DNA of 50,741 bases from a virus, in IMG/VR virus record IMGVR_UViG_3300028027_000075, positions 1 to 50,741 of that record, one strand, 5' to 3'. Shown here piece by piece: positions 19,817 through 30,700 of the stretch; position 1 is the first letter of the stretch, and the number at the start of each line of letters is the position of its first letter. The notes beneath the pieces were generated by a model that worked only from the letters and a program-made list of their open reading frames with translations, did not search any database and was not told the origin of the DNA. The translations under genes and the position numbers were made by a program.

Positions 19817-19913
19817 AGAAGAATATGATTTTATAATAAGACAATCTAAAAAAGTTATGGTTGGAATATTAATTTTAATAATTATATTAGGTTTTGTTAT
19901 TTTTTATAAGTAA
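19809..19913 (+). CDS. single-pass membrane mini-protein
   Basis: 34 residues from ATG 19809 to TAA 19911-19913: a charged start (MDKEEYDFIIRQSKK) then one membrane helix (MVGILILIIILGFVIFYK). It overlaps the zinc-ribbon gene by eight bases. It is similar in design to the 31-residue membrane protein before thyX. Function unknown. Confidence 0.5.
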   Translation: MDKEEYDFIIRQSKKVMVGILILIIILGFVIFYK

Positions 19914-19918
19914 ATTTG
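19911..19918 (+). promoter_or_regulatory. possible -7 element TAAATTTG
   Basis: TAAATTTG fits TAnnTTTG and precedes the resolvase gene by 22 bases. TTTTG lies upstream, but its spacing of 14 bases is shorter than usual for Bacteroidetes promoters. Overlap with the preceding stop codon makes a chance match possible. Confidence 0.35.
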
Positions 19919-19939
19919 ATACCGTAATAGACAAAAATT

Positions 19940-20398
19940 ATGGTAGCATACAGAAAGAAGGGTAGCGGAAAGAAATTAATAAATGCTAAAGAGCAAGTTG
20001 TAGACGGAATTAAACTGAAGAGTAGATTAGAGGCATATATGTTTGTTGCACTAAAAAAAGCTGGGATACCATTTTCTTATGAAGAGGTATCCTTTGTTGT
20101 TTTAGATAGCTTCGTATTCAAAAACGAATCATTTGAAAGAAAGAGTAATGGTACTGGAGATTTAATTGATAGAGGGTTAAATAAAAAAGTTCTTGAAATA
20201 AAATACACTCCAGACTTTGTTGGAGATGGTTTCATAATAGAGACCAAAGGTTTAAGAACCGAATCATTTAATCTTAGATTTAAAATGTTTAAGAAGCATA
20301 TGAATGACAATAAATTAAAACAAACCCTATATATGCCTCAAACTCAATTAGAGTGCGATAAAGTAATACAACTTATATTAAATAAAAACCAATTATAA
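19940..20398 (+). CDS. endonuclease I-like (DUF1064-type) Holliday junction resolvase
   Basis: 152 residues. Catalytic-type residues follow the T7 endonuclease I order: SRLEAYM (Glu31), KYTPDFV (Asp92) and IIETKG (Glu101, Lys103, the ExK motif). Further basic helices (RFKMFKKHM) follow. It also has the basic N-terminus (MVAYRKKGSGKK) seen in DUF1064 phage nucleases. It would cleave branched DNA made during recombination-dependent replication, before packaging. It overlaps the next gene by one base. Confidence 0.75.
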   Translation: MVAYRKKGSGKKLINAKEQVVDGIKLKSRLEAYMFVALKKAGIPFSYEEVSFVVLDSFVFKNESFERKSNGTGDLIDRGLNKKVLEIKYTPDFVGDGFIIETKGLRTESFNLRFKMFKKHMNDNKLKQTLYMPQTQLECDKVIQLILNKNQL

Positions 20399-20640
20399 TG
20401 ACACAGAGACAACTAAATAACTATCTCCTATCAAACACAAGAGTAGAGAGAATTAACAGATACACAAAAAAACTAAATGATACCTGCGATTCACTTTACG
20501 AATCAATGATGGATGGAAATTCAACCATATTCATTGAGTTGTATTGCAACAAATTAATAGAATTAGCTGAAAGCATAAAAGAAAAATCAAACCAATTAAA
20601 ACTAACTGATGAAGAGAAAGAATACAAGTTACACAAATAG
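20398..20640 (+). CDS. hypothetical helical protein
   Basis: 80 residues, fully helical and charged (RQLNNYLLSNTRVERINRYT; NKLIELAESIKEKSNQLKLT). A coiled-coil adaptor is plausible. It starts in the resolvase stop (TAATG) and overlaps the metallophosphoesterase start by 32 bases, implying translational coupling. No family recognised. Confidence 0.6.
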   Translation: MTQRQLNNYLLSNTRVERINRYTKKLNDTCDSLYESMMDGNSTIFIELYCNKLIELAESIKEKSNQLKLTDEEKEYKLHK

Positions 20641-22201
20641 TTTTAGAGACTTCGTGAGGAATTTAGTGTCAAGTGGAACTAACATTACACAAGCATCTAA
20701 AAAGGCATGTGATGAGTTTAATCTTGAGTATAACGACAATGTAAGAAGAGTTATGTCAAGATCTCTTGAAGCTAGTGGAGTTACAGATTGCAGTGAGCAA
20801 AATGTAGAGGAGTCAGATGACTTTAAAAAAGCAAAAGAGAGAGAGTTTGATAAGTCTAAGAATAGATTTATAATAACTTGGTGTCAGAATGAAACTGATA
20901 TTCACGAGCAATTCTTATCTAACATAGAGAAGTACGCTAAAGTAATAGACGCTTCTATACATGTTATACTTGGTAGGTATAGAAACCCAAGTTCACTCTC
21001 AACAAGTAAGAATATGGAAAAAAGAGAGGAAGATATTGAAACCTTTTGGGATAAAAGAGTCATTCCTTATGCTGATGCTAATAGACATAATATTCACAAA
21101 CACTTGTGCATATTGTCAGATATTAAAGTACAGCCTACTGCTTCAAATCCCTTATCAGGATTAAATGGCATAACAGGTCTTGAGAGCTGTATATTAGGTC
21201 ATCCAAGAGTTCATTTAAAATCTCTTCCTATATTGGATGGTTACCCACACAAGTTACTACTAACAACTGGAGCTGTATCTGTAGAGAATTACACTGACAC
21301 AAAGGTTGGTGCTAAGGGAGCGTTTCATCATACACTTGGTTTTGCTATTGTAGAGTTAGATGGAGATAATTTCCACGTTAGACAAGTAACTGCGTCTGAA
21401 GATGGTAGCTTTTATGATTTAGATTTGTTTGTTGATGAAGAAGGAGTATCTTATCATAGTGGAGCAGATCACATAGTATTCGGAGATTTACACTTAGGAG
21501 AGACCAATGAAGAAGTTCTAGAGGCATCTTTTGAAATGGCTAAAAAACTACAGTGTAAGGATATTATACTTCACGATGTATTTAATGGTCATAGTATATC
21601 ACATCACGAGAGAAACAATCCATTCTTATTATTAAAGAGAGAGGAAGATGGAAGTGATAACTTGTTTAAAGAACTTGATTCTGTGTTAGACTTCTTTAAC
21701 GAATACCACGAATATAACTTCACTGTAATTAAGAGTAATCACGATGTGTTTTTAGATAGATGGCTTAATGATGTAGATTGGAGAAAATCTAACAACAAAA
21801 TGGCTTATTTGAAGTTAGCAAATCTATTAGCTGATTCAAAAGGAGATAAAGGAGTTCTTGAGTTGTATTTAAAAGAGTGTGGTATTGAAAACGCATTTTG
21901 CTTAGGTTTAAACGATAGTTATGTTGTAGGTGGTATAGAATGTGGTCAGCACGGTCATATTGGTGCAAATGGAAGTAGAGGAGGTTCTAATCAGTTTAAA
22001 GAGTTAAACACAAGAATAATAACTGGACACAGCCACTCGCCTATTAGGGTTGATGGTCACTCAGCAGTTGGAACATTAACTCATTTAAGAGTTGGGTATA
22101 ATTCTGGAGCATCAAGTTGGATGAATACAAACATAGCTGTATATCCAAATGGTAAATACCAACATATAAATATCATTAATAATAAATACACCACACTATG
22201 A
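20609..22201 (+). CDS. calcineurin-like metallophosphoesterase with DNA-binding-like N-terminus
   Basis: 530 residues. The N-terminal helical segment (NLVSSGTNITQASKKACDEF, about 19-38) reads like a helix-turn-helix. The metallophosphoesterase core begins at FGDLHLGE (291-298), followed by LHDVFNG (321-327), KSNHDVF (about 375), GQHGHIGANG and TGHSHSP (about 474). These are the D-x-H, GD-like, GNH[DE]-like and GHxH metal ligands. The middle (about 85-260) is unassigned. Proteins of this plan occur in many phages. The substrate, nucleotide or nucleic acid, is unknown. Confidence 0.75.
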   Translation: MKRKNTSYTNSFRDFVRNLVSSGTNITQASKKACDEFNLEYNDNVRRVMSRSLEASGVTDCSEQNVEESDDFKKAKEREFDKSKNRFIITWCQNETDIHEQFLSNIEKYAKVIDASIHVILGRYRNPSSLSTSKNMEKREEDIETFWDKRVIPYADANRHNIHKHLCILSDIKVQPTASNPLSGLNGITGLESCILGHPRVHLKSLPILDGYPHKLLLTTGAVSVENYTDTKVGAKGAFHHTLGFAIVELDGDNFHVRQVTASEDGSFYDLDLFVDEEGVSYHSGADHIVFGDLHLGETNEEVLEASFEMAKKLQCKDIILHDVFNGHSISHHERNNPFLLLKREEDGSDNLFKELDSVLDFFNEYHEYNFTVIKSNHDVFLDRWLNDVDWRKSNNKMAYLKLANLLADSKGDKGVLELYLKECGIENAFCLGLNDSYVVGGIECGQHGHIGANGSRGGSNQFKELNTRIITGHSHSPIRVDGHSAVGTLTHLRVGYNSGASSWMNTNIAVYPNGKYQHINIINNKYTTL

Positions 22202-22587
22202 AACAAATAGTTTACAATCAGGTTACTTGTATGGAATGTAACGAGGTAATTGTAAGTCATCATAGACATGACTACAAGACTTGTTCTTGTCCTAACAAAG
22301 CTATGGTTGATGGAGGTACTACTTATTTAAGATACGGAGCTGTAGATATGAGCAAGATAAAAATATTTGCTGTGTATGATGATGACCCATTTGAAATGAT
22401 TAGGGAATACGCTGAGAGAGGTGGTAGAGGTCTTAATGGAGACCAACCACTAAATTGGGTAAAGCTAAAAGATATGGATGATGATTGGTTAGAGGCTGTG
22501 CTAGATTATGGTGGACCAGAATGGCATATAAACCTAATGAAGAAAGAAATTGAATATCGTAAAATAAATAAAGATGAATCAGCCTAA
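22198..22587 (+). CDS. hypothetical zinc-ribbon protein
   Basis: 129 residues. A zinc ribbon at the start (CMECNEVI ... CSCPNKA, about C11, C14, C29, C31) is followed by GGTTYLRYGAVD and a domain with YAERGGRGLNGDQPLNWVKL and KDMDDDWLEAVLDYGG. This recurs in uncharacterised phage proteins. It overlaps the metallophosphoesterase stop (ATGA) and the PhoH gene start. Function unknown, possibly nucleic-acid linked. Confidence 0.65.
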   Translation: MKQIVYNQVTCMECNEVIVSHHRHDYKTCSCPNKAMVDGGTTYLRYGAVDMSKIKIFAVYDDDPFEMIREYAERGGRGLNGDQPLNWVKLKDMDDDWLEAVLDYGGPEWHINLMKKEIEYRKINKDESA

Positions 22588-23239
22588 AAAAACAGATAAT
22601 AAGGAGAAAAGAGTTCCTAAATCTACTCCTAAATTAAAGATAGAGCTTGCTGAAGAACAGAAGGAAATTGTTAGGTTGTTTTATCAGTATGATGTGGTTT
22701 TCGTACATGGAGACTTTGGAACTGGTAAGACTCTATCAGCAGTACATACAGCACTAACTCACTTTAACAAGAGAGAGTGTAACAACATCTGGCTAACAAG
22801 ACCAATGTTAAAAAACCAATTAGCAGCTCTTCCAGGTACTCTTGAAGAAAAACTAGCACCATATACATTTCCATTACAACAGAATTTAGAGGTGTGTCAG
22901 GGTAAAGAAACCACAGAGAAGATGCTTAGAGAAGGTGTTATTAAAATCATGCCAATTGAAGTAGCTAAGGGAGTTTCATTTATGGATGCTGTAGTTATAG
23001 TTGATGAGTATCAGGATATGGATTATCAAGATTTCAGAACTATACTAACAAGGCTATCTAAGGGAAGTAAGATGATTTTCTGTGGGTCTAAGCAACAAAT
23101 AGATAGACAGATAGGAAAGAATAGTTGTATTCATAGAGTAGAGAAGTTAGATGGGTCTGGTATCGTAGGGTATATGACATTAACAGCTAATCATAGGAAT
23201 CCAATTTTAACAGATATAATTAGATTCTTAGAAGAATAA
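22574..23239 (+). CDS. phoH: PhoH-like ATPase
   Basis: 221 residues. A lysine-rich start leads to Walker A GDFGTGKT (46-53). LTRPMLK (74-80) and GTLEEKLAPYTFPLQ (88-102) match the PhoH signature (RP....G.LPG...EK..P...P). Walker B is VIVDEYQDM (141-149), and the sensor region is IFCGSKQQID. These are the hallmarks of PhoH, the helicase superfamily 1-like ATPase of unknown cellular role that many phages carry. Length fits the core domain alone. A TAnnTTTG element starts five bases after its stop. Confidence 0.88.
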   Translation: MNQPKKTDNKEKRVPKSTPKLKIELAEEQKEIVRLFYQYDVVFVHGDFGTGKTLSAVHTALTHFNKRECNNIWLTRPMLKNQLAALPGTLEEKLAPYTFPLQQNLEVCQGKETTEKMLREGVIKIMPIEVAKGVSFMDAVVIVDEYQDMDYQDFRTILTRLSKGSKMIFCGSKQQIDRQIGKNSCIHRVEKLDGSGIVGYMTLTANHRNPILTDIIRFLEE

Positions 23240-23243
23240 TTGT

Positions 23244-23251
23244 TATCTTTG
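23244..23251 (+). promoter_or_regulatory. Bacteroidetes-type -7 element TATCTTTG
   Basis: TATCTTTG fits TAnnTTTG and lies directly before the structured RNA that begins near 23256. This suggests the RNA/HNH element has its own transcript. The -33 part is not clear. Confidence 0.5.
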
Positions 23252-23585
23252 ATATGGGATTAGGGTGTCTCCTGGTCGAGAAGGTTAAACATTGAATACC
23301 TTTGTAAGAGAACCGTTATCTGCACCTTATTGGTAGTAGAGAGCAGACGTCATACTTGCATAAAGATACTATCAGTAATGGTAGACATGCAGCATCCTTG
23401 AGAAAGATGTGGTATATCTCAGTAACAAACACTGACTGCATGAATGAGTTCTCAGCTTGACCCTACTCTTATAAAAGCTCCGTAACTGATAACTCGGTAA
23501 GCTATAAGAAAGGGTGCTAAACAATATTTAAGATTCGAGGCACGGTCATTTGACTTGTGCTAGATGTAATAAAAAATGATTAATT

Positions 23586-24062
23586 ATGGAAAACTGGAAA
23601 GATATTGTTGGTTATGAAGGACTTTATCAAATTAGCAATTTTGGTAACGTTAAACGAATATATTTTGATAAAGAAAAAATGTTAAATCTTACACTCAATA
23701 ACCGTAGTTATTTAAGAATTTGCTTGTCTAAAAACGGAATAAAGAAAACTAAACAAGTTCATCAATTAGTAGCTATGGCTTTTAAGAATCATATTCCATG
23801 CGGAATGAAATTTGTTATAAATCATATAGATTACAATAAATTAAACAACAGAGAAGATAATCTAGAAATTGTAACTAATAGAGAGAATACAAATAGAAAA
23901 CATTTAAAAAGCAGCAGTAAATATACAGGAGTATATTGGAATAACAATACAAAAAAATGGCAATCTGCTATTAAAATAAACAATAAAACAAAATATCTAG
24001 GAGCATATGAAAATGAAATAATTGCTAGTAACGCATATGAATTAGCACTAACTCTTATATAA
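23586..24062 (+). CDS. HNH homing endonuclease with NUMOD4 and AP2-like domains
   Basis: 158 residues. The NUMOD4 motif is at the start ([20 protein letters not shown]). The HNH core runs from VHQLVAMAF (58-66) through [18 protein letters not shown] (77-94). A C-terminal AP2-like DNA-binding domain ([14 protein letters not shown] ... [15 protein letters not shown], about 112-152) ends it. This domain order is typical of group I intron-encoded HNH enzymes, such as those of SPO1-like phages. It would cut or nick an allele lacking the element. The reading frame ends just before structured RNA resumes. Confidence 0.85.
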   Translation: MENWKDIVGYEGLYQISNFGNVKRIYFDKEKMLNLTLNNRSYLRICLSKNGIKKTKQVHQLVAMAFKNHIPCGMKFVINHIDYNKLNNREDNLEIVTNRENTNRKHLKSSSKYTGVYWNNNTKKWQSAIKINNKTKYLGAYENEIIASNAYELALTLI

Positions 24063-24283
24063 TGATATTTAAGAATTCGTCCTCTACCAAATACATTAAT
24101 GTAAATGGAGATTAAGAGGGAGCTACCGAAATGACAAGTGCCTTCACACGAGGGATATAATGAAGTGGCGGAAAGCTAGATATACTAATAGAGTATAGTC
24201 AGCATGGAAGACGCTATGAGCAGAACACAGCCTATGTTATTCGTTTGTAGATAACGCACAGGTCAATCCAAAAATGCGTTCGT

Positions 24284-24308
24284 ATGGGTTCGAATCCCAT
24301 CTTCATTA
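24284..24308 (+). tRNA. tRNA-like 3' end (T arm and acceptor strand)
   Basis: ATGGG-TTCGAAT-CCCAT (24284-24300) is a perfect T arm with a canonical loop. CTTCATT plus A (24301-24308) would be the acceptor strand and discriminator, with no encoded CCA. Upstream AATGAAG (24159-24165) is an exact partner of CTTCATT and is followed by TGGCGGAA, as in tRNA-Leu genes. A full cloverleaf cannot be closed, because extra hairpins lie between. It is either a tRNA interrupted by the intron-like element or a tRNA mimic. Confidence 0.45.
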
Positions 24309-24332
24309 CTAATAATTAAAACCAAATATATA

Positions 24333-24740
24333 ATGAATAAACTATCTCTAGTAAGAGGATTCCAATCAGCTTGTGGTCAAGAATTAAATGAGAAACCAAC
24401 TCTACCAAGCAAAGAAGCAATGAAACTTAGAATTGAACTTCTTAAAGAAGAGGTTAAGGAATTAGAGGATGCTTTTAAAGCTAATGATCTAGTAGAAGTA
24501 TTAGATGCTTTTGTAGATATTGACTATATCCTAAAAGGAGGAGTTAATGAATGTGGTCTTCAAGACTCAGTAGAAGAGGCTTTCTTATTAGTTCACGAGA
24601 ATAATATGACTAAAGTTGGAGAAGATGGAAAAGTAGTTAAGGATAAAAATGGAAAAGTGATTAAGCCTAAGGGTTTTGTCTCAGTTAGTCTTAACCACTT
24701 AGTTGATTATCCAAAGAAAAAGAAATCTTGGATTAAATAA
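24333..24740 (+). CDS. MazG/HisE-like nucleotide pyrophosphohydrolase
   Basis: 135 residues, all-helical. The signature ELLKEEVKELEDAFKAND (about 34-51) and LVEVLDAFVDIDYILKGG (52-69) provide the ExxE and ExxD metal ligands of MazG-like NTP pyrophosphatases. The start FQSACGQELNEKPTLPS is common to phage members. The enzyme hydrolyses NTPs or dNTPs to monophosphates, balancing pools or blocking ppGpp signalling. It is the last + strand gene before the convergent terminator. Confidence 0.8.
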   Translation: MNKLSLVRGFQSACGQELNEKPTLPSKEAMKLRIELLKEEVKELEDAFKANDLVEVLDAFVDIDYILKGGVNECGLQDSVEEAFLLVHENNMTKVGEDGKVVKDKNGKVIKPKGFVSVSLNHLVDYPKKKKSWIK

Positions 24741-24747
24741 GGTTTAT

Positions 24748-24780
24748 AAAGAGGGGTTATTTAGCCCCTCTTTTATTTTA
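24748..24780. terminator. bidirectional terminator between convergent halves
   Basis: AAAGAGGGG (24748-24756) pairs perfectly with CCCCTCTTT (24765-24773), followed by a T-rich tail on + and preceded by an A-rich stretch (Ts on -). It separates the + strand early/middle genes from the - strand virion genes, which end at 24782. Confidence 0.8.
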
Positions 24781-24781
24781 T

Positions 24782-27700
24782 CTAAAATCCGTATTTCTTA
24801 AGGAAGTTCTTAATTTTAGATTTATTATCTTTCTTTTCTTCTTTAGCTTCAACTTTCTGCTGTTCTATATAGTCTCTAGCTTTAGTTCCCTTTTTATAAG
24901 CTCTTCTAATTGATTCAGGTGTTTTTGCTGTCATATTTATAGACTTTCTAGCAAAAGAAGTTGTCTCTGTAGAACCAACACCAATTAATGAGGATAAAAA
25001 CAATATTCCAAGTAAAGGAGCTGTGTATAGTTGAGCAGATTCAGTCTGAACTCCTTTTCCTTTTACTTGACCAGTTACTACTGTAATTGTATCATTAATT
25101 GCATTTACCATATTTTTCAAGTATATAGTTGTCAATCCTATTCCAGAACCCCATGTTGTATTATTGTATTTCTCAAACATTTGTGGTTTCATGTTTTCAG
25201 GAGTTTCTTGATCTATCATACTAGAAGCAAAATTAATAGCCATTACAAGAAGCTCATCTGTAGCTGGAATTGGAGATAAAGCATCTACCAGAGGTCTACC
25301 AATTATTTCTAAATACATATTCGCAGTCTCTTTATCTTCAGCCATTTTCTTCAGCTTCTTCATTTTTTCACTTTGAATCTCTTCATCATCATCTTCTCCA
25401 ACAAAAGCGGTAGCAGCAGCTGTTATCGCAAATGTTATAGACCTTGTTAATACTTTAAATGTGTACAATTGAGCCATACTTGCTGCAACTCCCCTATAAG
25501 CTAGTTTTCTATCCTCATTACTAGTGTGTTTACTAAAAGCTATAACTATATTTTTATTTAGGTTTGATTTTGTATTTATAGAAAATCTAGCTAATGGCAA
25601 AGCATTCTTCAACAATCCTCCTGCTAATCCCTTCTTTCTAAATACTTCCCCAACTAAATTAGCACTTGAAGCTCCTTGATCTGCTTCAACCATTGTATCT
25701 GCATAATTAGCGGCTTTGTCATTTATCTTATGTGAACTCCAGTCCGTTACTTTTCCGTTTTTTTGTTGGTAATATGAAGCCCAAGATACAGATGCTATAA
25801 AGTTGTCTGAATTTTTAAGTGTATATTCTAATGCTTCATCTCTTTTATTTCGTATTATTTGAGCTAACTTTCCATCAAATCCTTCTTCATTTGCTTTTAA
25901 TACTTCAGCGGCAGAATCAAATGAAATTAATGAACCTAAACCTCTAATTGCAGCACTTCTTCCGCTATTAGCTAAGAAATCTATATAATCTTTATTACCA
26001 ATAACAGTGTAATCAAATTGACCTGAATTTATAAGTGTACTAGGTATCATTGGAATTACTTGTTTAAGAGGTTGCGTAAATCCTATTAATGACTGAGCTA
26101 CTGCTAGTCTTCCAAACTTATCAAATACTTTACTCATCCCCTGCCATTCTCTCTCGAATTTATCAATATTAACTCCTTGAGCAGCTATTATATAATTATC
26201 CAAAATAGTTGTTATAAGACTTCTAGTTCCATCATCTTTTATTATAGAACCAAAATCATTTGTGTTTTTAAAAGATTGGTATTGAACAGCAAATGGAATT
26301 ACCTCATTTGCTATAGCTACTTTTTCAAAATCCTGATGAGCAATTCTATCAAAATCTAAATCTATATACTTGTCTCCAAGACTTTTAGACCTAATATCTT
26401 CATTCATAGACCCAGCTTTCTGTCTCAAACTAACTTTTTTATTATTCCCAAGATAAGTGTCTGTTACATCAGAACCTGTTGAGAAGTCAACATTTCCAAA
26501 TCTAACTGGGAATGAATACCCATTGTCTTGTCTAAAATCTTTATTAAAGTAAGAGTCCATAGTGAATTTTGTGTCTTCATACACAGCTTTATATGCTCCA
26601 GTATAAACATCAACTGAATTAATATTTGCTTCATTCACTTTTGATTTTACATCTTCAATTGAATTAGAGTCTTTTAATAGTTTATCATATACATTTTTAT
26701 AATGTTTCCCTTTTTTAACTTGGTCTGAATCACTACTTCCTAATAGGTTTTCATAAGACTGTCTCATCCAATCCTTTACCTTTAAAAAGTTATCTTGTAT
26801 TTCAGTAGAATCATTTCCAACTTCTCTTTTTACATGAGCCCACATAGCTCTCTCGTAAATATTCTCAATATCCATAAAAGAATTATCTTCTCTAAAAGAC
26901 TCAAATATTTTTAACACGACACTTGCTTTTTTAATTCCTTTAGACTCTCCATTTTGCACACCTCTTAATCCAGATGCTTCCCAAAACTCTTCTCCTACGC
27001 TTTGACCTCTAAATATCTCATCAACAATAAGTCTTGGATTTACCAAATACCTACCCATAGCTGCTCCTAAATCCTTTCGGAAATATCTTTTAAATGGTAA
27101 AGCTCTTTTCTTTTTATTATTTAAATTAGATGCGTTTCTATTACCATTAATCTTAGACGCAATATCTCCCATTCCACCAACAACACCATTCCTATAAAAG
27201 TTATCTAACCTATTAATCAAGTTAACCATTTCTTTAGTAGACAATTCTTTTACTTGAAAACCAATTACTGAATTAACTATATCAACAACTCTTTGATTAA
27301 GAGGTTCTCCAGTTAAAGGATTAACACCACTGCTTAATACTTCCTTAGCAGATGCTTTAGAATCATTTAGCATAATTTCAGCTACTTTTTGGTAGTCTTC
27401 AGTAAATTTATCCTCTACAGTTTCATTCTCTGATTCTTCAAATATTTTTTCAGATATTTTCTCAAGACTCATATTACCTGCGTCTTTACCAGTAAGTTTT
27501 TTATATATACTTCTAGCAGAACGCATCTCAGCTATTTTTTGTTTTACATAAGAAGCATCAAAGTCATCTTCAGGTTCAAAACCAAATACTTCCTTGTATT
27601 CTTTCTTAGCTTCTTCAAACTCATAAGCCGCTTGTTCATCTATGTATTTAGATGTTTCTTCAATACTCATTGGTTTTCTACCAACAATAGTCTTATCTCC

Positions 27701-30700
27701 TGCTTTGGTCTCTATAGTAGTTCCTTTTAATCCATCTATAGCATCATTTAATACTTGGATATGCTTATCTATATCCTTAACTCTTGAAGGGTCTATAGCG
27801 GCTAATTTTCTAGCTACAGCTACAACTTTATTATCTTTTGATTTGTCTTTAGTTAAAGCCTTTAATTTCTTAGATAGTTTATCTGACTCATCTATTTTAG
27901 CATACTTATCTGACTTTAAGAATACATTGTCAACGTAGTCTAAGAAGTCTCTGATGTCTTGTTCACTCTCAACATTTAATTCAGATAATTTTTTAGCTAT
28001 GTCAGAAGCCTGTCTTTGAGTTAGCTTACCTTTATTTGCTAAAGACTTAATAGCTCCTCCAACTTCAAATCTAACTTTGTTGTTTTTGTCAGCTCTATTT
28101 TTAACTTGTTTTATTGCTTCTAATGATGCACTAAATATATCCTTTACTTTATCTTTAAGTTCTTTTACTTCAGACTTAACTTCTTTAACTTCTGCTTTAG
28201 CTTCAGATACTTTTGCTTTTTGACGTTGTTTTTGTTCTTTTGCTTTTTCAGATGAAACACCAACTGTTTTCTTTCTTGGTTGTTTAGTTGGTTCTGTTAT
28301 TTCTGTTGCTTCTGTTGCTTTTGTTGACTTAGTTCCTAATAATTCCTTTTTAAATTCGTTTTCTGTAATACTATATCCCTGACTAACAATATAATCATAA
28401 CCCTCTTTTATAGCAGCAGCCATATTTTTAGAAGCCACATAAGATGCTCTAACTATTTTTGTAGCGTTATTAATTATAATTAATGGCAACGCTCCGCTAT
28501 ACATTTTTCCTCTTGTATCTGTAGCGTTTATAATCCTAGTAAGAGCCTTGTATATTCTATCTTCTTTTTCTGATTCTATTGATTTTTCAAGATCTGCTTT
28601 ATCCTTGTTTATCTTTTCAGTTAATTTATTTTTATTTGACTCAAATCTACCAACAGCCTCTTTTATTTTCTTTTTATCTATTACCACTATTGATTTTCCG
28701 TCTGCTGTAGTAGTTGTAACTTTACGAGATACACTTCCATCTTTATGAGTTGTTTCTGTAACAGTTACCTTTTCTCCACTACTTAGTGTTATATCGGCTT
28801 TTTTTAGTTTTTTTAAGTCTGATTGAGATAATTTATTAACAGATTCTTTTTTCTTTTCTGCTTCTTCCTCAGCATCTTTCTCTATCTTTTCTTTTTCAGC
28901 TTGAAACGCATCTTCTTGCTCTTTTCTTTTAGCTTCTTTTTCTGCTCTTCTGTTTTGAGCTATAGATGGTTCTGATTTATTAGTAGCATCATAGTCTTTA
29001 AATATTCCGTATTCCTGAATTGTTTTCCCTTCATTTGCCTCGACACTTCCTAATTCATGAGTAATACCGTCTTCAGTTTCAAAGATATATTTAACTCCAT
29101 TTTCTATCTTAAGGACACCAGGTTGGTCTCCATAAAACATTCTTTTATTTACGTTTGATTTTAAACCATATTCTCTTTCATTAAATTCAATGTCTTTTTG
29201 TATGGCATCAAATTCTTCTTCTGAAAAACCAGGTTGTTGATCTACTTTAGATTCTGATTTAGACCTTCTTTCTGCTTGTATCCTAGTTATTTCATTAGCA
29301 TCTTGACCAGTTATCTTCTTTATCTTTCCATTAGAATCTTTTAAATGTATAACTTTGTTTCCTTTAGAATCCTTTAAAGATTTTACATATTTGTATGTAC
29401 TTCCATCTATAACAAAATTACCTTCTTCATCAGTACCTACTCTTCTTTTTACATTTAAATCTATTGGTTCAGAAACCACATCTTCCTTAGTTGGAACTAA
29501 AGAAATAGGTTCAGATACAACATCAGGAGCTCCCTTTGCTTCAGTAGGTTTAGTTTTTAATTCTTCTATTCTTGCCTGAGCTTCCTCTTGTGTATTATAA
29601 GGTTTAGATAGTCCTACATTTTCATTACCTGCATTATCATTAAAAACCTCAATAGGTTGTTTTGTGTCTGAATCTATTAATATAAAACCATTAGACGAAT
29701 CAGCAACAATAATATTATCTTTGTTATCAGGTAATTTTAAATTAAAATCATTTATCTCTATTGGTTTTTCAGCAGAAGTTCCTTTTGCTTCAGTAGGTTT
29801 TGTTACTTCAGTAGGTTTAGTTACTTGCTCTTCTTTGCCATAGAAATTATCATAAGCATCTTGAATTTCCTCAGCAGTAGCTATTACACTATATCTTTGA
29901 GTTTGTTTTGTTTCTCCGTTTATAGTAGTTGTTCCCTTAGCACCAGGTTTAGCTATTGGTCTCATAAAATCAGGTACAGATTCTAAATCAGAATAAGATT
30001 CAGATACTCCAAGACCAGTTTTTACTTTAGTATCAATTACATCAGATGCCTTCTGTTTCTTCCAAAAATCTAATTCAGCACTATTAGAAACAGCTTGAGC
30101 ACTTGAATATCCATTAGGTAGTGTTTCAGGAGCAGACTCTACAGGTCCTCTCTTAGGGTCTGTATTATAGTAGTATACTTTATCTACTTCTTCTTGAACG
30201 CCAGGTACTCCAGTATCTCCTTCTCCTGTAGGCTGTGCAGGTTTGGTTGTTGTTTGGTCTCCTGTAGGTTCTTCTTGATTGGCTGCTTCCCTATCAGATT
30301 GTTGTTTTCTTTCATTGCCATAATCTTCTACTGCTTTTTTAGTTATTTGTGCATCGTCAAAAGAGGCTTTCTCTTCTCCTTTAGCTTTCGCTTCGTTTAA
30401 TAAATCTATTCCTGCCTTATCTTTTCTATCTATTTTTTCTGTATCAGATAATTTATTGAAGTCATCATAAATATATGTTCCTTCTATTATCTTTAATTTT
30501 CTATCCGTAAGAGCTTTAGCTTGAGACTTAATATATTCTATCATAGCAACTTTCGCTTCTTTTGATAGTACGAAGTTATCTTCTAAATCAAGTGCCTCGC
30601 TTTTTAATTTATCTAAGGAGCTGTTTATTTCTAAAACTTCAGTTTTAACTTGATTTGGTAAAGCCTTTATTTTTTCTAAACCACCCCCTACTATAGTCTT

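Larger units (their letters stand above)
23256..24308 (+). ncRNA. structured RNA carrying an HNH gene, probable group I intron-like element
   Basis: About 330 noncoding bases precede and 220 follow the HNH gene, and both flanks are rich in short stems. GGCAC-G-GTCAT (23539-23549) pairs with ATGAC-AA-GTGCC (24131-24142) across the whole HNH gene, placing that gene in a loop, as in group I introns. GGGTGCTAAACAAT near 23513-23526 recalls the core of T4 td-type introns. GGGTGT (23263-23268) could pair with GCACC (23317-23321) as a P1 with a T-G pair. The element ends at a tRNA-like T arm. Exact splice sites and subgroup could not be resolved by eye. Confidence 0.5.

Noticed and set aside
24159-24308. 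Complete uninterrupted tRNA-Leu
   Set aside because: The acceptor and T arm fit, but about 150 bases separate the ends and no anticodon arm folds without removing extra hairpins, so only a tRNA-like 3' end is claimed.
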